NCBI RefSeq assembly: GCF_011801145.1
Contig: NZ_CP046172.1
Span: 3,906,001-3,970,000 of the forward strand
Origin: Nocardia arthritidis
GTDB taxonomy: Bacteria > Actinomycetota > Actinomycetes > Mycobacteriales > Mycobacteriaceae
DNA: 64,000 nucleotides
Direction of reading: 5' to 3'
Shown here: positions 53,026 to 62,732 of the stretch, piece after piece
Layout: each line of letters begins with the position of its first letter
Numbering within the stretch: position 1 is the first letter of the stretch
The notes under the pieces: generated by a model
Database searches by the model: none
Seen by the model: the letters and a program-made list of their open reading frames with translations, nothing else
Told to the model about the DNA's origin: nothing
Program-made: the position numbers and the translations under genes

Positions 53026-54534
53026 TCAGTCGCCGTGGGCGAGCAGCGCGAGCAGCAGTTCCGCGCGGACCCGCGCGCTGTCCAGATCGCGGTCGAGCAG
53101 GTCGCGCACCGTGCCGATGCGCTTGCGCAGCGTGTGCCGGTGCACGCCGGATGCCGCGGCCGCCGCGTCCCAGTGTCCGTTCGCCTCCAGGAAGGTTCGC
53201 AGTGCGACGACGAGTTCGGTGCCGTGCGCCCGGTCGTAGTCGAGTACCGGGCGCAATACGGTGACGGCCATCGACGCGAGCACGTCCCGGGTGGCGGCAT
53301 GCGACAAGAGGGTCAGCGAGCCGGATTCCACGACGGGGCCGCCGCGTTCGGCCGCCGCGGCGGCCGTCCTGGCGCCCGACACCGCCGTCGCCAGCTCGCG
53401 GACCGGATGCGCGGCGCCGAGTCCGGCTCGGATGAACCGCCGTGTGCCGCCGATGATTTGGGCATTCACCCGATGTGCGACGGGAACGGCCCGCGCCGCG
53501 GGTAGCACCACGAGTACGAGATGCCCTGTGCGATGCAGGAATAGTGGGAGCCCGGCCCGGATCACGGCGTCCTCGGCCGCGTCTCGCATCGCGTCGGCCG
53601 CCTCCTCGGTATCGCATTCGGCGGCGAGCACCCGGATCAGCCCCTGGGGGTCGGCGGCCTGCGTCAACTGCGCCCACGCCGGTTCCGGATCGGTGTCGGC
53701 GCCGAGTAGCAGCGCCAGCGCCTGGGCATTGAGCAGGTGCTGGGTGGCCTGAAGCCGGGCCGGTTTGGCGAAGTCCAGTGCCAGTAGCGAATTCGCGTGA
53801 CCGAGCAGGATCTGGTCGACATGGCCGAGCGGCGCCGCGCTCACCACCACCAGATCGCCGTGCCTGCGGCGGCCGACGCCGATGCGCTGGTGGGTGATCG
53901 ACGCACCGGACGGATCGGTGCGCACGCCGCTGGCGGGTCCGCTGGCGGCGGCCTCGCGCGCCGTGCGCACCAGGCCGGGATCCGTTCTGCCGGGCTGGTA
54001 TTCGACGACCGCACCGTCCGGATCCAACACGATCACCGTGGCGGACAACGATTTCGCCAGCTCCGCGACGATGGCGTCGGCACCGGATCTGATGAGCGCC
54101 CTCGTCATCCTCGGCTGTGCGTTCGACGCGCGCAGCACCGCGTCGTACTGCTGTTCGGCGATCCGCGCGGTGACCCGTTTGACGATGGCCGCGAACGGAA
54201 TCGGCAGCGGTACCTCGAAAACCGGCAGACCGATCGCGTCCGCCGCCGCGATCAGATCCGCGGGCACCTCGGCATGGGTGAGGCCGGTGCCGAAGCCGAG
54301 CCCGGCCACCCCGCACTCGGCGAGCCCGCGCAGATAGGCGGTGCGCCGTTCGACGCCGTTCGGCAGCCGCATCCCCGTGGTGAGCACCAGTTCGCCGCCG
54401 GACAGCCACCGGAACGGATTTTCCAGCTCGGTGGTGACGACGAGCTGGATATCGTGGCGCACCCCGGCCGCGCCACCGCGCAGCCGCACGGCCAGATCGG
54501 GTTGCCGCAACACCCATTCCACGGAGACGGTCAT
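53026..54534 (-). CDS. PucR-family transcriptional regulator
   Basis: 502 residues. The N-terminal PucR sensor domain (about 5-125: WVLRQPDLAVRLRGGAAG, NPFRWLSGGELVLTTGMRLP) is followed by a middle GGDEF-like domain and a C-terminal HTH_30 (ALRTFLEANGHWDAAAAASGVHRHTLRKRIGTVRDLLDRDL). PucR-type activators often sit beside polyamine/GABA (GlnR-linked, GabR-like) catabolic genes in actinomycetes. It is divergent from the aldehyde dehydrogenase gene across a 135-bp region and is the likely activator of the 54670-62645 operon. Confidence 0.9.
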   Translation of the reverse strand: MTVSVEWVLRQPDLAVRLRGGAAGVRHDIQLVVTTELENPFRWLSGGELVLTTGMRLPNGVERRTAYLRGLAECGVAGLGFGTGLTHAEVPADLIAAADAIGLPVFEVPLPIPFAAIVKRVTARIAEQQYDAVLRASNAQPRMTRALIRSGADAIVAELAKSLSATVIVLDPDGAVVEYQPGRTDPGLVRTAREAAASGPASGVRTDPSGASITHQRIGVGRRRHGDLVVVSAAPLGHVDQILLGHANSLLALDFAKPARLQATQHLLNAQALALLLGADTDPEPAWAQLTQAADPQGLIRVLAAECDTEEAADAMRDAAEDAVIRAGLPLFLHRTGHLVLVVLPAARAVPVAHRVNAQIIGGTRRFIRAGLGAAHPVRELATAVSGARTAAAAAERGGPVVESGSLTLLSHAATRDVLASMAVTVLRPVLDYDRAHGTELVVALRTFLEANGHWDAAAAASGVHRHTLRKRIGTVRDLLDRDLDSARVRAELLLALLAHGD

Positions 54535-54669
54535 CGCCCGGAGTGTACAAAACGGCGAAAGTTCTGCCCAGACTTATCCATTTCGTCAAGGGTGGGCTGA
54601 ATGTGTCGTGGCGCACACTGGTGCCCAGACGAACGACACAGCACGCTCAGATGGATGGACGGTGAATAC

Positions 54670-56100
54670 ATGTCGAGTCCCGTGCTCGAGAACTACATCG
54701 ACGGCAAGTTCGTGGCATCGTCGGCCATCGAAACCCTCGACCTGGTGAATCCGGTGGACGAGACCGTCGTCGGACGGGCGCCGATCTCGAATCGCGCCGA
54801 CGTCGACGCCGCGGTGGCCGCGGCGGCCAGGGCCTTCGAATCCTGGGGCAGGACAACGCCGGGCGCGCGCCAGACGGCGCTGCTGAAGCTGGCCGACGCG
54901 ATCGACGAGCACAGCGACGAACTGGTGGAGGCCCAGTGCCGCAACACCGGACAGCCCAAGGCGGTGATCGCGGCGGAGGAGATCGCCGTCGGCGCCGATC
55001 AGATCCGATTCTTCGCGGGCGCCGCCCGCCTGCTGGAGGGGCGCGCGGCGGGTGAGTACATGGCGGGGTTCACCTCGTATGTGCGGCGCGAGCCGATCGG
55101 CGTTGTCGCGCAGGTGACTCCGTGGAACTACCCCTTCATGATGGCGGTCTGGAAGATCGGGCCCGCCCTGGCCGCGGGCAATACGATCGTGCTCAAACCG
55201 AGCGATACCACGCCGGAGAGCACGCTGACGCTGGCCCGGCTCAGCCGCGGCATTCTGCCCGACGGTGTGCTGAATGTCGTTCTCGGCGATGCGAATACGG
55301 GCGCCGAGCTGGTGCGTCACCCGACACCGGGGCTGGTGTCGATCACCGGATCGGTGCGCGCCGGTATCGCGGTGGCCGGGTCGGCGGCCCAGCAGGTGAA
55401 ACGCGCGCATCTGGAGCTCGGCGGCAATGCGCCGGTGGTGGTGTTCCCGGATGCCGATTTGGCCAAGGCGGCCAACGGTATCGCGCAGGCGGCCTTCTTC
55501 AACGCGGGCCAGGACTGTACGGCGGCCACCCGGGTGCTGGTGCACGAGTCGGTCCACGACGAGCTGGTCGCCGCGCTGGTGAAGAGCGCGCAGAGCCTGC
55601 GGCCCGGCCTGCCCGACGACCCGGACACCTTCTACGGACCGCTCAACAACCGCAACCATTTCGACGCGGTCATGGGCAGGCTGGCCGCGCTGCCCGCACA
55701 CGCCACCGTGGTGACCGGCGGAAAACGACTGGGCGACAAGGGATTCTTCGTCGAACCGACCGTCATCACCGGAGTCCGCCAAGACGACCCGATCGTCCAG
55801 GAGGAGACCTTCGGCCCGGTGCTCACCGTGCAGCCGTTCACCGATGCCGACCACGCCGTCGGCCTCGCCAACGACGTGCGCTACGGCTTGGCCGCCAGCG
55901 TCTGGACCCGCGATCACGGCACCGTCGAACGGCTCACCCGCGCACTGGATTTCGGCGCGGTGTGGGTGAACTGCCACATCCCGATCGTCGCGGAGATGCC
56001 GCACGGCGGATTCAAATACTCCGGCTACGGCAAGGACCTCTCGGTCTACAGCGTCGAGGAATACACCCGGATCAAGCATGTCATGAGCGCGCACGACTGA
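54670..56100 (+). CDS. aldehyde dehydrogenase, probable 4-aminobutyraldehyde dehydrogenase
   Basis: 476 residues from ATG 54670 (an in-frame ATG at 54655 is possible). NAD(P)-dependent ALDH: VTPWNYPFMMAVWKIGPALAAGNTIVLKPSDTTP, general base in LELGGNAPVV and nucleophile Cys283 in AGQDCTAATR. The WVNCHIPIVAEMPHGGFKYSGYGKDLSVYSVEEYT C-terminus is characteristic of gamma-aminobutyraldehyde/betaine-type enzymes (PatD/YdcW). It would oxidise 4-aminobutyraldehyde to GABA. First gene of a catabolic run with the permease, gabT, gabD, aguB and aguA homologues. Confidence 0.87.
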   Translation: MSSPVLENYIDGKFVASSAIETLDLVNPVDETVVGRAPISNRADVDAAVAAAARAFESWGRTTPGARQTALLKLADAIDEHSDELVEAQCRNTGQPKAVIAAEEIAVGADQIRFFAGAARLLEGRAAGEYMAGFTSYVRREPIGVVAQVTPWNYPFMMAVWKIGPALAAGNTIVLKPSDTTPESTLTLARLSRGILPDGVLNVVLGDANTGAELVRHPTPGLVSITGSVRAGIAVAGSAAQQVKRAHLELGGNAPVVVFPDADLAKAANGIAQAAFFNAGQDCTAATRVLVHESVHDELVAALVKSAQSLRPGLPDDPDTFYGPLNNRNHFDAVMGRLAALPAHATVVTGGKRLGDKGFFVEPTVITGVRQDDPIVQEETFGPVLTVQPFTDADHAVGLANDVRYGLAASVWTRDHGTVERLTRALDFGAVWVNCHIPIVAEMPHGGFKYSGYGKDLSVYSVEEYTRIKHVMSAHD

Positions 56101-56190
56101 GCGCGTTCTCGCGTCGGCCTCGGGATCCGGGGCCGATCGGCGTCGTCCCGTGCCTTCTTCGGAAGTCGTTGCCGGGCAAGGAGAATACGA

Positions 56191-57735
56191 ATGGACATCA
56201 GCGCACCCCGCAACGGCGCGGGGCAGCAGCCCGTCGACAAAGGACTGGCGCCGGGTAGCGTCGGCACGATTTCCGGTGCCGTGCTCGGCATTTCGACGGT
56301 CGCGCCCGGTTACACGCTCACCGCGAGCATCGGATTGATCGTGGCCGCGGTCGGATTGCAGATGCCCGCGATCGTGCTCGCCGGATTCGTCCCGATGTTC
56401 CTGACCGCATACGCCTATCGCGAGCTGAACGCGCGGATGCCCGACTGCGGGGCGTCGTTCACCTGGTCCACCAAGGCATTCGGGCCCTACGTCGGCTGGA
56501 TGTGCGGGTGGGGCATGGTGATGGCGACCGTGATCGTCCTGTCGAATCTGGCCGCCATCGCGGTGAAATTCGGATACCTGTTCGTGGCCCGGATATCCGG
56601 CCATCCCGGCATCGCCGAACTCGCCGACAACCGCGCGGTGAACATCCTGACCACGCTGGCACTGGTCGCGGCGGCCACGCTGATCTCCAGCCGCGGCATC
56701 ACCACCAGCGAGCGGTTGCAGCAGGTGCTGGTCGGCTTCCAGATGGTCGTGCTCGTGGTCTTCGCGATCACCGCGCTGGTGCGCGCCTGCTCCGGTGACG
56801 CGCCCGCGCGACTCGACTTCCGGCTGGACTGGTTCAACCCGTTCACCGGAATCACCATGAGCGCCTTCATGATCGGCGTCACCGGATCCATCTTCGCCTT
56901 CTGGGGCTGGGACACCTGCCTGACGCTGGGGGAGGAGTCCAAGGATCCGAAGCGGGTGCCCGGCCGCGCTGGAATGCTGTGCGTACTTTCGATTCTCGCG
57001 ACCTATCTGCTGGTGACGGTCGCGGTGATGATGTACGCGGGGGTCGGCGAATCCGGACTCGGCCTCGGCAACGCGCGCAACGCCGACAATGTCTTCGGCG
57101 CGCTGGCCGATCCGGTGCTCGGCTGGGCCGGGCCGCTGCTCCTGCTCGCCGTGCTGGCCTCCGCGGTCGCCAGCCTGCAGACCACCTTCCTGCCCGCCGC
57201 CCGCACCGTGCTGGCGATGGGCGTGTACGGCGCCTTCCCGAGGCGATTCGCCGCGGTGAGCCCGCGATCCAGGGTTCCGGTGTTCGGCACCGTCGTCGCG
57301 GGGGTGGTCACCGGAGCCTTCTACACCGCCGCTTCGCTGCTTTCGACCAGGGTGCTGGTGGATACCGTTGCGGCACTTGGCATCATGATCTGCTGGTACT
57401 ACGGCATCACCGCCTTCGCGTGCGTATGGCATTTCCGCGGCGAGCTTTTCGCCTCCGCGCGCAATATCGCCTTCAAACTCCTCTTCCCGCTGATCGGCGG
57501 GATCATGCTGGCCGTGGTGTTCGTGGTGTCGGTGCGCGAGAGCATGGATCCGGACAACGGCAGCGGCGCCTCGATCGGCGGCATCGGCCTGGTGTTCTTC
57601 ATGGGCTTCGGCATCCTGCTGCTCGGCGGGCTGCTGATGCTGGTGGCCCGCTGGCGCAATCCCGACTTCTTCCGCGGTGGCCCGCTCGGCCGGGAATTCG
57701 CCGAACCCGCGCCGCTGGTATCCGAAGCGGCCTGA
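56191..57735 (+). CDS. APC-family amino acid/polyamine permease
   Basis: 514 residues, about twelve membrane helices. The first helix carries the APC signature (GAVLGISTVAPGYTLTASIG), and helix 6 has FWGWDTCLTLGEESKDPKRVPGRAG, typical of the family. N- and C-termini are cytoplasmic and polar. Its position between the aldehyde dehydrogenase and gabT suggests uptake of GABA, putrescine or agmatine. GGCAAGGAG lies just upstream of the ATG. Confidence 0.87.
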   Translation: MDISAPRNGAGQQPVDKGLAPGSVGTISGAVLGISTVAPGYTLTASIGLIVAAVGLQMPAIVLAGFVPMFLTAYAYRELNARMPDCGASFTWSTKAFGPYVGWMCGWGMVMATVIVLSNLAAIAVKFGYLFVARISGHPGIAELADNRAVNILTTLALVAAATLISSRGITTSERLQQVLVGFQMVVLVVFAITALVRACSGDAPARLDFRLDWFNPFTGITMSAFMIGVTGSIFAFWGWDTCLTLGEESKDPKRVPGRAGMLCVLSILATYLLVTVAVMMYAGVGESGLGLGNARNADNVFGALADPVLGWAGPLLLLAVLASAVASLQTTFLPAARTVLAMGVYGAFPRRFAAVSPRSRVPVFGTVVAGVVTGAFYTAASLLSTRVLVDTVAALGIMICWYYGITAFACVWHFRGELFASARNIAFKLLFPLIGGIMLAVVFVVSVRESMDPDNGSGASIGGIGLVFFMGFGILLLGGLLMLVARWRNPDFFRGGPLGREFAEPAPLVSEAA

Positions 57736-57797
57736 TCCGGTTGCGGCCGAATCGGTTTCGAAAACTTACCCATCTGTTCGACTGGAGAGTCTGCCGA

Positions 57798-59138
57798 ATG
57801 ATCGAACTCGCCCATCGCCTGCCGCAGCGCCGCAAGCTCGTCACGGCACTGCCCGGCCCACGCTCGGCGGCGCTCGCCGCCCGCCGCAAGGCCGCCGTCG
57901 CCGCCGGAGTCGGTTCCACCGCACCGGTTTTCGCCGCCGACGCGGACGGCGGCGTACTCGTCGACGTCGACGGCAATTCGCTCATCGACCTCGGCTCCGG
58001 TATCGCGGTCACCTCGGTGGGTGCGTCCCACCCCGCGGTGGCGGCGGCGATCGCCGAGCAGGCCGCGCGTTTCACCCACACCTGCTTCATGGTGACGCCC
58101 TACGAGGAATACGTCCGGGTGGCCGAGGAATTGGCCGCGCTGACCCCCGGCGACCACGACAAGCGCAGCGTGCTGTTCAATTCCGGCGCCGAGGCGGTGG
58201 AGAATGCGGTGAAGGTGGCGCGGCTGGCCACCGGCCGCACCGCCGTCGTCGCCTTCGACCACGCCTACCACGGCCGCACGAATCTCACGATGGCGCTGAC
58301 CGCGAAGAATATGCCGTACAAGGAGCGGTTCGGGCCGTTCGCGCCGGAGATCTACCGGATGCCGATGTCCTATCCGTATCGTGACGAGCCCGGGTTGACC
58401 GGCGCGATGGCGGCGCGGCGGGCCATTTCCCGGATCGAAACACAGCTCGGCGCCGATGCTGTCGCCGCGGTCATCGTCGAACCCATACAGGGCGAGGGCG
58501 GTTTCATCGTTCCGGCACCGGGTTTCCTTGCGGCACTGTCGGATTGGGCGCGCGAGCACGGGATCGTCTTCATCGCCGACGAGGTGCAGACCGGATTCGC
58601 CCGCACGGGAGCGTGGTTCGCCTGCGAGCACGAGGGCGTGGTGCCCGATCTGATCACCATGGCCAAGGGCATCGCCGGTGGTATGCCGCTCGCGGCGGTC
58701 ACCGGACGGGCCGAACTGCTGGACGCGGTGCACTCGGGCGGGCTCGGCGGCACCTACGGCGGAAATCCGGTGGCCTGTGCGGCTGCCTCGGCCACGCTCG
58801 GGGTGATGCGCGAGCTGGATCTGCCCGCGCGGGCCCGGGAGATCGAGGCGGTGGTGCTACCCCGATTGCGCGAATTGGCTGCCGAGACAGGCGTTGTCGG
58901 TGACGTGCGCGGGCGCGGTGCCATGCTCGCACTGGAGCTGGTCCGTCCCGGCACCGCCGAACCCGCCCCGGAACTCGCCAAAGCCGTTGCCGCCAACGCA
59001 CTCTCGCAGGGCTTGCTGACGCTGACCTGCGGCACCTACGGCAACGTCATCCGGCTGCTGCCGCCGCTGGTGATCGGGCCGGACCTGCTCGCCGACGGCA
59101 TCGGCGTGCTTGCCGACGCACTACGAGCCAGTGCCTGA
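57798..59138 (+). CDS. gabT: 4-aminobutyrate aminotransferase
   Basis: 446 residues. GabT hallmarks: the N-terminal RKLVTALPGPRSAALAARRKAAV, FNSGAEAVENAVKVAR, IVEPIQGEGGFIVP, FIADEVQTGFARTGAWFA and Lys290 in TMAKGIAGGMPLAAV. It transfers the amino group of GABA to 2-oxoglutarate, giving succinate semialdehyde and glutamate. It is followed after 28 bp by the semialdehyde dehydrogenase gene, as expected for a gabTD pair. Confidence 0.93.
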   Translation: MIELAHRLPQRRKLVTALPGPRSAALAARRKAAVAAGVGSTAPVFAADADGGVLVDVDGNSLIDLGSGIAVTSVGASHPAVAAAIAEQAARFTHTCFMVTPYEEYVRVAEELAALTPGDHDKRSVLFNSGAEAVENAVKVARLATGRTAVVAFDHAYHGRTNLTMALTAKNMPYKERFGPFAPEIYRMPMSYPYRDEPGLTGAMAARRAISRIETQLGADAVAAVIVEPIQGEGGFIVPAPGFLAALSDWAREHGIVFIADEVQTGFARTGAWFACEHEGVVPDLITMAKGIAGGMPLAAVTGRAELLDAVHSGGLGGTYGGNPVACAAASATLGVMRELDLPARAREIEAVVLPRLRELAAETGVVGDVRGRGAMLALELVRPGTAEPAPELAKAVAANALSQGLLTLTCGTYGNVIRLLPPLVIGPDLLADGIGVLADALRASA

Positions 59139-59166
59139 ATGTTCCACCGAGAGAGGAGAATTCGTC

Positions 59167-60620
59167 ATGCGTGAGGTGGCCGACCTGCTCGCCGCCGTGC
59201 CGACCGGCCTGTGGATCGGCGGCGAACAGCTGCCCGCGACAGGCGGCGGCGCCTTCCCGGTATTCGATCCGGCGACGGGGAGGTGCTGACGACGGTCGCC
59301 GACGCCACCGCCGCCGACGGTGCGCGTGCGATGGACGCCGCCGCGGCCGCGCAGCCGGGCTGGGCGGCGACTCCGGCCCGGGTGCGATCCGAAATCCTGC
59401 GCCGCGGTTGGGAATTGATCAACGAGCGACGCGACGACTTCGCCATGCTGATGACGCTGGAAATGGGTAAGCCGCTGGCGGAGAGCTACGGCGAGGTGAC
59501 CTACGGCGGGGAATTCCTGCGCTGGTTCGCCGAAGAGGGCGTGCGGATCAACGGCCGCTATACCCGTTCGCCCGCGGGCGGTGGCCGCATTCTGGTCACC
59601 AAGCAGCCGGTGGGCCCGGCACTGGCGATCACGCCGTGGAACTTCCCGCTCGCCATGGGCACCCGAAAGATCGCGCCCGCCTTCGCCGCCGGCTGCACGA
59701 TGGTGGTGAAACCGGCGGCCGAGACGCCGCTGACCATGCTGCTGCTCGGACAGATCTTCGCCGAGGCCGGGCTGCCGCCGGGCGTGCTATCGATCCTGCC
59801 GACCGCGCGGGCGGCCCGGTTGACCGATCCGCTGTTCGACGACGCGCGACTGCGCAAGGTGACCTTCACCGGATCCACCGCCGTCGGCAAAACCCTACTG
59901 GCGCAATCGGCTTCGCGGGTGCTGCGGACCTCGATGGAGCTCGGCGGCAACGCGCCGTTCGTGGTATTCGACGACGCCGACCTGGATTGCGCCATCGATG
60001 GCGCGCTGGCGGCGAAGATGCGCAATATCGGCGAGGCCTGTACCGCGGCCAATCGCTTCCACGTCGACAACGCGGTGCGCACGGAATTCACCGCCCGGCT
60101 CACCGATCGGATGCGGGCGCTGAAGATCGGTAACGGACTGCTCGACGGCGCACAGGTCGGGCCGCTCATCAGCGCGAAACAGCGCGAGTCGGTCGCCGAA
60201 CTGGTGGCCGACGCGGTGCGCAAGGGCGCGCGGATCACCACCGGCGGCGCGAGTCTGCCCGGGCCGGGCTACTTCTACGAACCCACCGTGCTCGCCGACG
60301 TGCCGCCCGATGCGCGCATCCTGCGCGAGGAGGTGTTCGGCCCGGTGGCCGCGATCACCGGCTTCGACGGTGAACAGGCCGGTGTCGCCGCCGCCAACGA
60401 CACCGAATTCGGTTTGGCCGCATATATTTACACGAAAGACCTGGACCGCGCGCTGCGCGTCGCCGATGCGATCGAGTCGGGCATGGTCGGTGTGAATCGG
60501 GGCGTCATCTCCGATGTCGCGGCGCCGTTCGGCGGTGTCAAGGAATCGGGGCTGGGCCGGGAGGCGGGCACGGAGGGCATCGAAGAGTACTTGGAAACGA
60601 AGTACATCGCGCTGCCGTAG
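59167..60620 (+). pseudogene. gabD: succinate-semialdehyde dehydrogenase, frame broken by one base
   Basis: ATG 59167 encodes MREVADLLAAVPTGLWIGGEQLPATGGGAFPVFDPATG and then runs into a stop, while EVLTTVADATAADG continues in another frame. One G added to GGGG 59277-59280 joins them into about 484 residues. Features: ITPWNFPLAMGTRKIAPAFAAGCTMVVKPAAETPL, MELGGNAPFVVFDDAD and the nucleophile Cys in GEACTAANRFHV (about 292), as in GabD. It oxidises succinate semialdehyde to succinate. Being in an otherwise complete pathway argues that the break is a read error. Confidence 0.88.
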
Positions 60621-60643
60621 TCGATCGAATCAGGAGATATCCC

Positions 60644-61627
60644 ATGACCGAACCGGCGTATGTGGTCGAAACCGCGCTCACGCCACCGCCTTCGTTCGCC
60701 CGCCTCGGCGCGCCGCACCGGCCGCCGCTGCGGGTGGGGCTGGTGCAGCATCGCTGGCTGGCCGATCCGGACGAGTTGGCCGCCCGGCTCGCCGACGGCA
60801 TCCGGATCGCCGCCGAATACGGCGCGCGGGCGGTATTCCTGCCGGAGTTGACGCTCTCGCGCTACCCGGCCGACACCAGGGCGGGCGCGAATCCCGGTGC
60901 CGGCGCGGAAGATTTGCTGTCCGGGCCGACCTTCACCTTCGCGGCCCGGGCCGCGAAGGAATACGGCGTGCTGGTTCACGCCTCGCTGTACGAGCGCGCC
61001 GATGCCGCGGACGGGCTCGGCTTCAATACCGCGATCCTGGTTTCGCCCGAGGGCGAATTACTCGGGCGCACCCGCAAATTGCACATCCCGGTCACCGACG
61101 GCTATTACGAGGACACCTATTTCCGTTCTGGCCCCGCCACCGATGCCTATCCGGTGTACCGGCCCGCCGCGCTGGACGGCGCCGCGCTCGGCCTGCCGAC
61201 CTGCTGGGACGAGTGGTTTCCCGAAGTGTCGCGGATGTATTCGCTCGGCGGCGCGGAAATCCTGGTGTACCCCACCGCGATCGGCTCGGAGCCGTCCTTT
61301 CCGAGCTTCGACACCGAACCGCTGTGGCGGCACGTCATCGTCGGAAATGGCATCACCGCAGGCACTTTCATGATCGTGCCGAACCGTTGCGGGGACGAGG
61401 GCGGTGTGTGCTTCTACGGATCGTCGTTCATCTCCGACCCGTACGGACGGATTCTGGTGCGTGCGCCGCGCGCCGCCGCCGCGGTACTGGTCGCCGATCT
61501 GGATCTGGCGCAGCGGCGCGACTGGCTCGATCTGTTCCCCTTCCTCACCACCCGCAGGCCCGACACCTACGGAAGACTCACCGCCGCTGTGGATGCCGCC
61601 GCACCGTACGGATCGGAGACGCCGTGA
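60644..61627 (+). CDS. aguB: N-carbamoylputrescine amidase (nitrilase superfamily)
   Basis: 327 residues from ATG 60644 with AGGAG upstream. Carbon-nitrogen hydrolase with catalytic Glu68 (FLPELTLSRY), Lys145 (RTRKLHIP) and Cys187 (PTCWDEWFPEVSRMYSL). DGYYEDTYFRSG and CWDEWFPE are typical of N-carbamoylputrescine amidases. It hydrolyses N-carbamoylputrescine to putrescine, CO2 and ammonia. It overlaps the agmatine deiminase gene by GTGA, matching the usual aguA/aguB pairing. It has an extra 30-residue N-terminal segment before the core. Confidence 0.88.
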   Translation: MTEPAYVVETALTPPPSFARLGAPHRPPLRVGLVQHRWLADPDELAARLADGIRIAAEYGARAVFLPELTLSRYPADTRAGANPGAGAEDLLSGPTFTFAARAAKEYGVLVHASLYERADAADGLGFNTAILVSPEGELLGRTRKLHIPVTDGYYEDTYFRSGPATDAYPVYRPAALDGAALGLPTCWDEWFPEVSRMYSLGGAEILVYPTAIGSEPSFPSFDTEPLWRHVIVGNGITAGTFMIVPNRCGDEGGVCFYGSSFISDPYGRILVRAPRAAAAVLVADLDLAQRRDWLDLFPFLTTRRPDTYGRLTAAVDAAAPYGSETP

Positions 61628-62645
61628 CCTGGATGATGCCGCCGGAAACCGCTCCGCAGGAACGGATCTGGATGGCATTCCCGCCGCTGGGCGCGAGCGT
61701 CTTCGATACGCCCGAATCCGCGCACGACGCCAGAACGGCTTGGGCCGCCGTCGCACACGCCGTACTGGACTTCGAACCGGTCACCGTCGTCGTCGACCCG
61801 GCCGACCGGGCGCAGGCGCGGCGCTACCTGTCCGCCGAGGTCGAACTCGTCGAGGCGCCGCTCGACGACGCCTGGATGCGGGATATCGGGCCGACTTTCG
61901 TCCTGGACGAGCAGGGCGGGCTCGGCGCGGTCGACTGGGTGTTCAACGGTTGGGGCGGCCAGGATTGGGCGCGCTGGGAACGCGACCGGCACATCGGCGC
62001 GCTCGTCGGCGGGCTGGCCGGGGCCGAGCTCATCGGTTCGACGCTGGTCAACGAGGGCGGCGGCATCCAGGTCGACGGGCGGGGCACGGTACTGGTCACC
62101 GAGACCGTCCAGCTCGATCCGGGCCGCAATCCGGGCATCGAGAAGTCCGCCGTCGCAGCCGAACTCGCCCGCACCATCGGCGCGCGGCATCTGGTCTGGC
62201 TGCCGCGCGGACTCACCAGGGACAGCGAACGTTTCGGTACCCGTGGGCATGTCGACATCGTCGCGGCCGTCCCGGCCCCGGGCGGCTGCTGGTGCACGCG
62301 CAACGCGACCCCGCCCATCCGGACGCCCAGGTCACCGCCGAACTGATCGCGGCACTGCGGGAATCCCACGATGTCGATGAAAAGCCCTGGGAGATAGTCG
62401 AAGTGCCCGCGCCGCGAGTGCTGCGCGATGCCGAGGGGTGGGTGGACTACAGCTATATCAACCATCTCGTGGTGAACGACGGGGTGATCTGCTGCGGCTT
62501 CGGCGATCCGAACGACGCGGTGGCGCGCGACATTCTGGCCGAGGCGTATCCGGGACGCCGGGTGGTGACGGTGGACGCGAGGGAGATATTCGCCCGCGGC
62601 GGCGGTATCCACTGCATCACCCAGCAGCAGCCCGCGGCCCGCTGA
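61624..62645 (+). pseudogene. aguA: agmatine deiminase, frame broken by one base
   Basis: A GTG overlaps the aguB stop. The first frame covers MPPETAPQERIWMAFPP ... APLDDAWMRDIGPTFVL ... NGWGGQ ... GHVDIVAAVPAPG; the rest (LLVHAQRDPAHPDAQ ... ARGGGIHCITQQQPAAR) is in another frame. One G added to GGG 62280-62282 joins them, giving about 340 residues. The nucleophilic Cys lies in GGGIHCITQQQP, the agmatine deiminase signature. It converts agmatine to N-carbamoylputrescine and ammonia. Last gene of the catabolic run. Confidence 0.87.
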
Positions 62646-62732
62646 CACCTTCGCCACCGGGCTCGGCGCGGATCCGGCGCATCGCGCATCCCGGTCACCA
62701 GTAGCTCGCGAATCGCCTGCGGCGCAGCGCGA

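Noticed and set aside
54586..57432. 948-codon minus-strand open frame
   Set aside because: It mirrors the aldehyde dehydrogenase and permease genes, which have intact motifs and start signals. The His/Gly/Arg-rich translation is a typical shadow.
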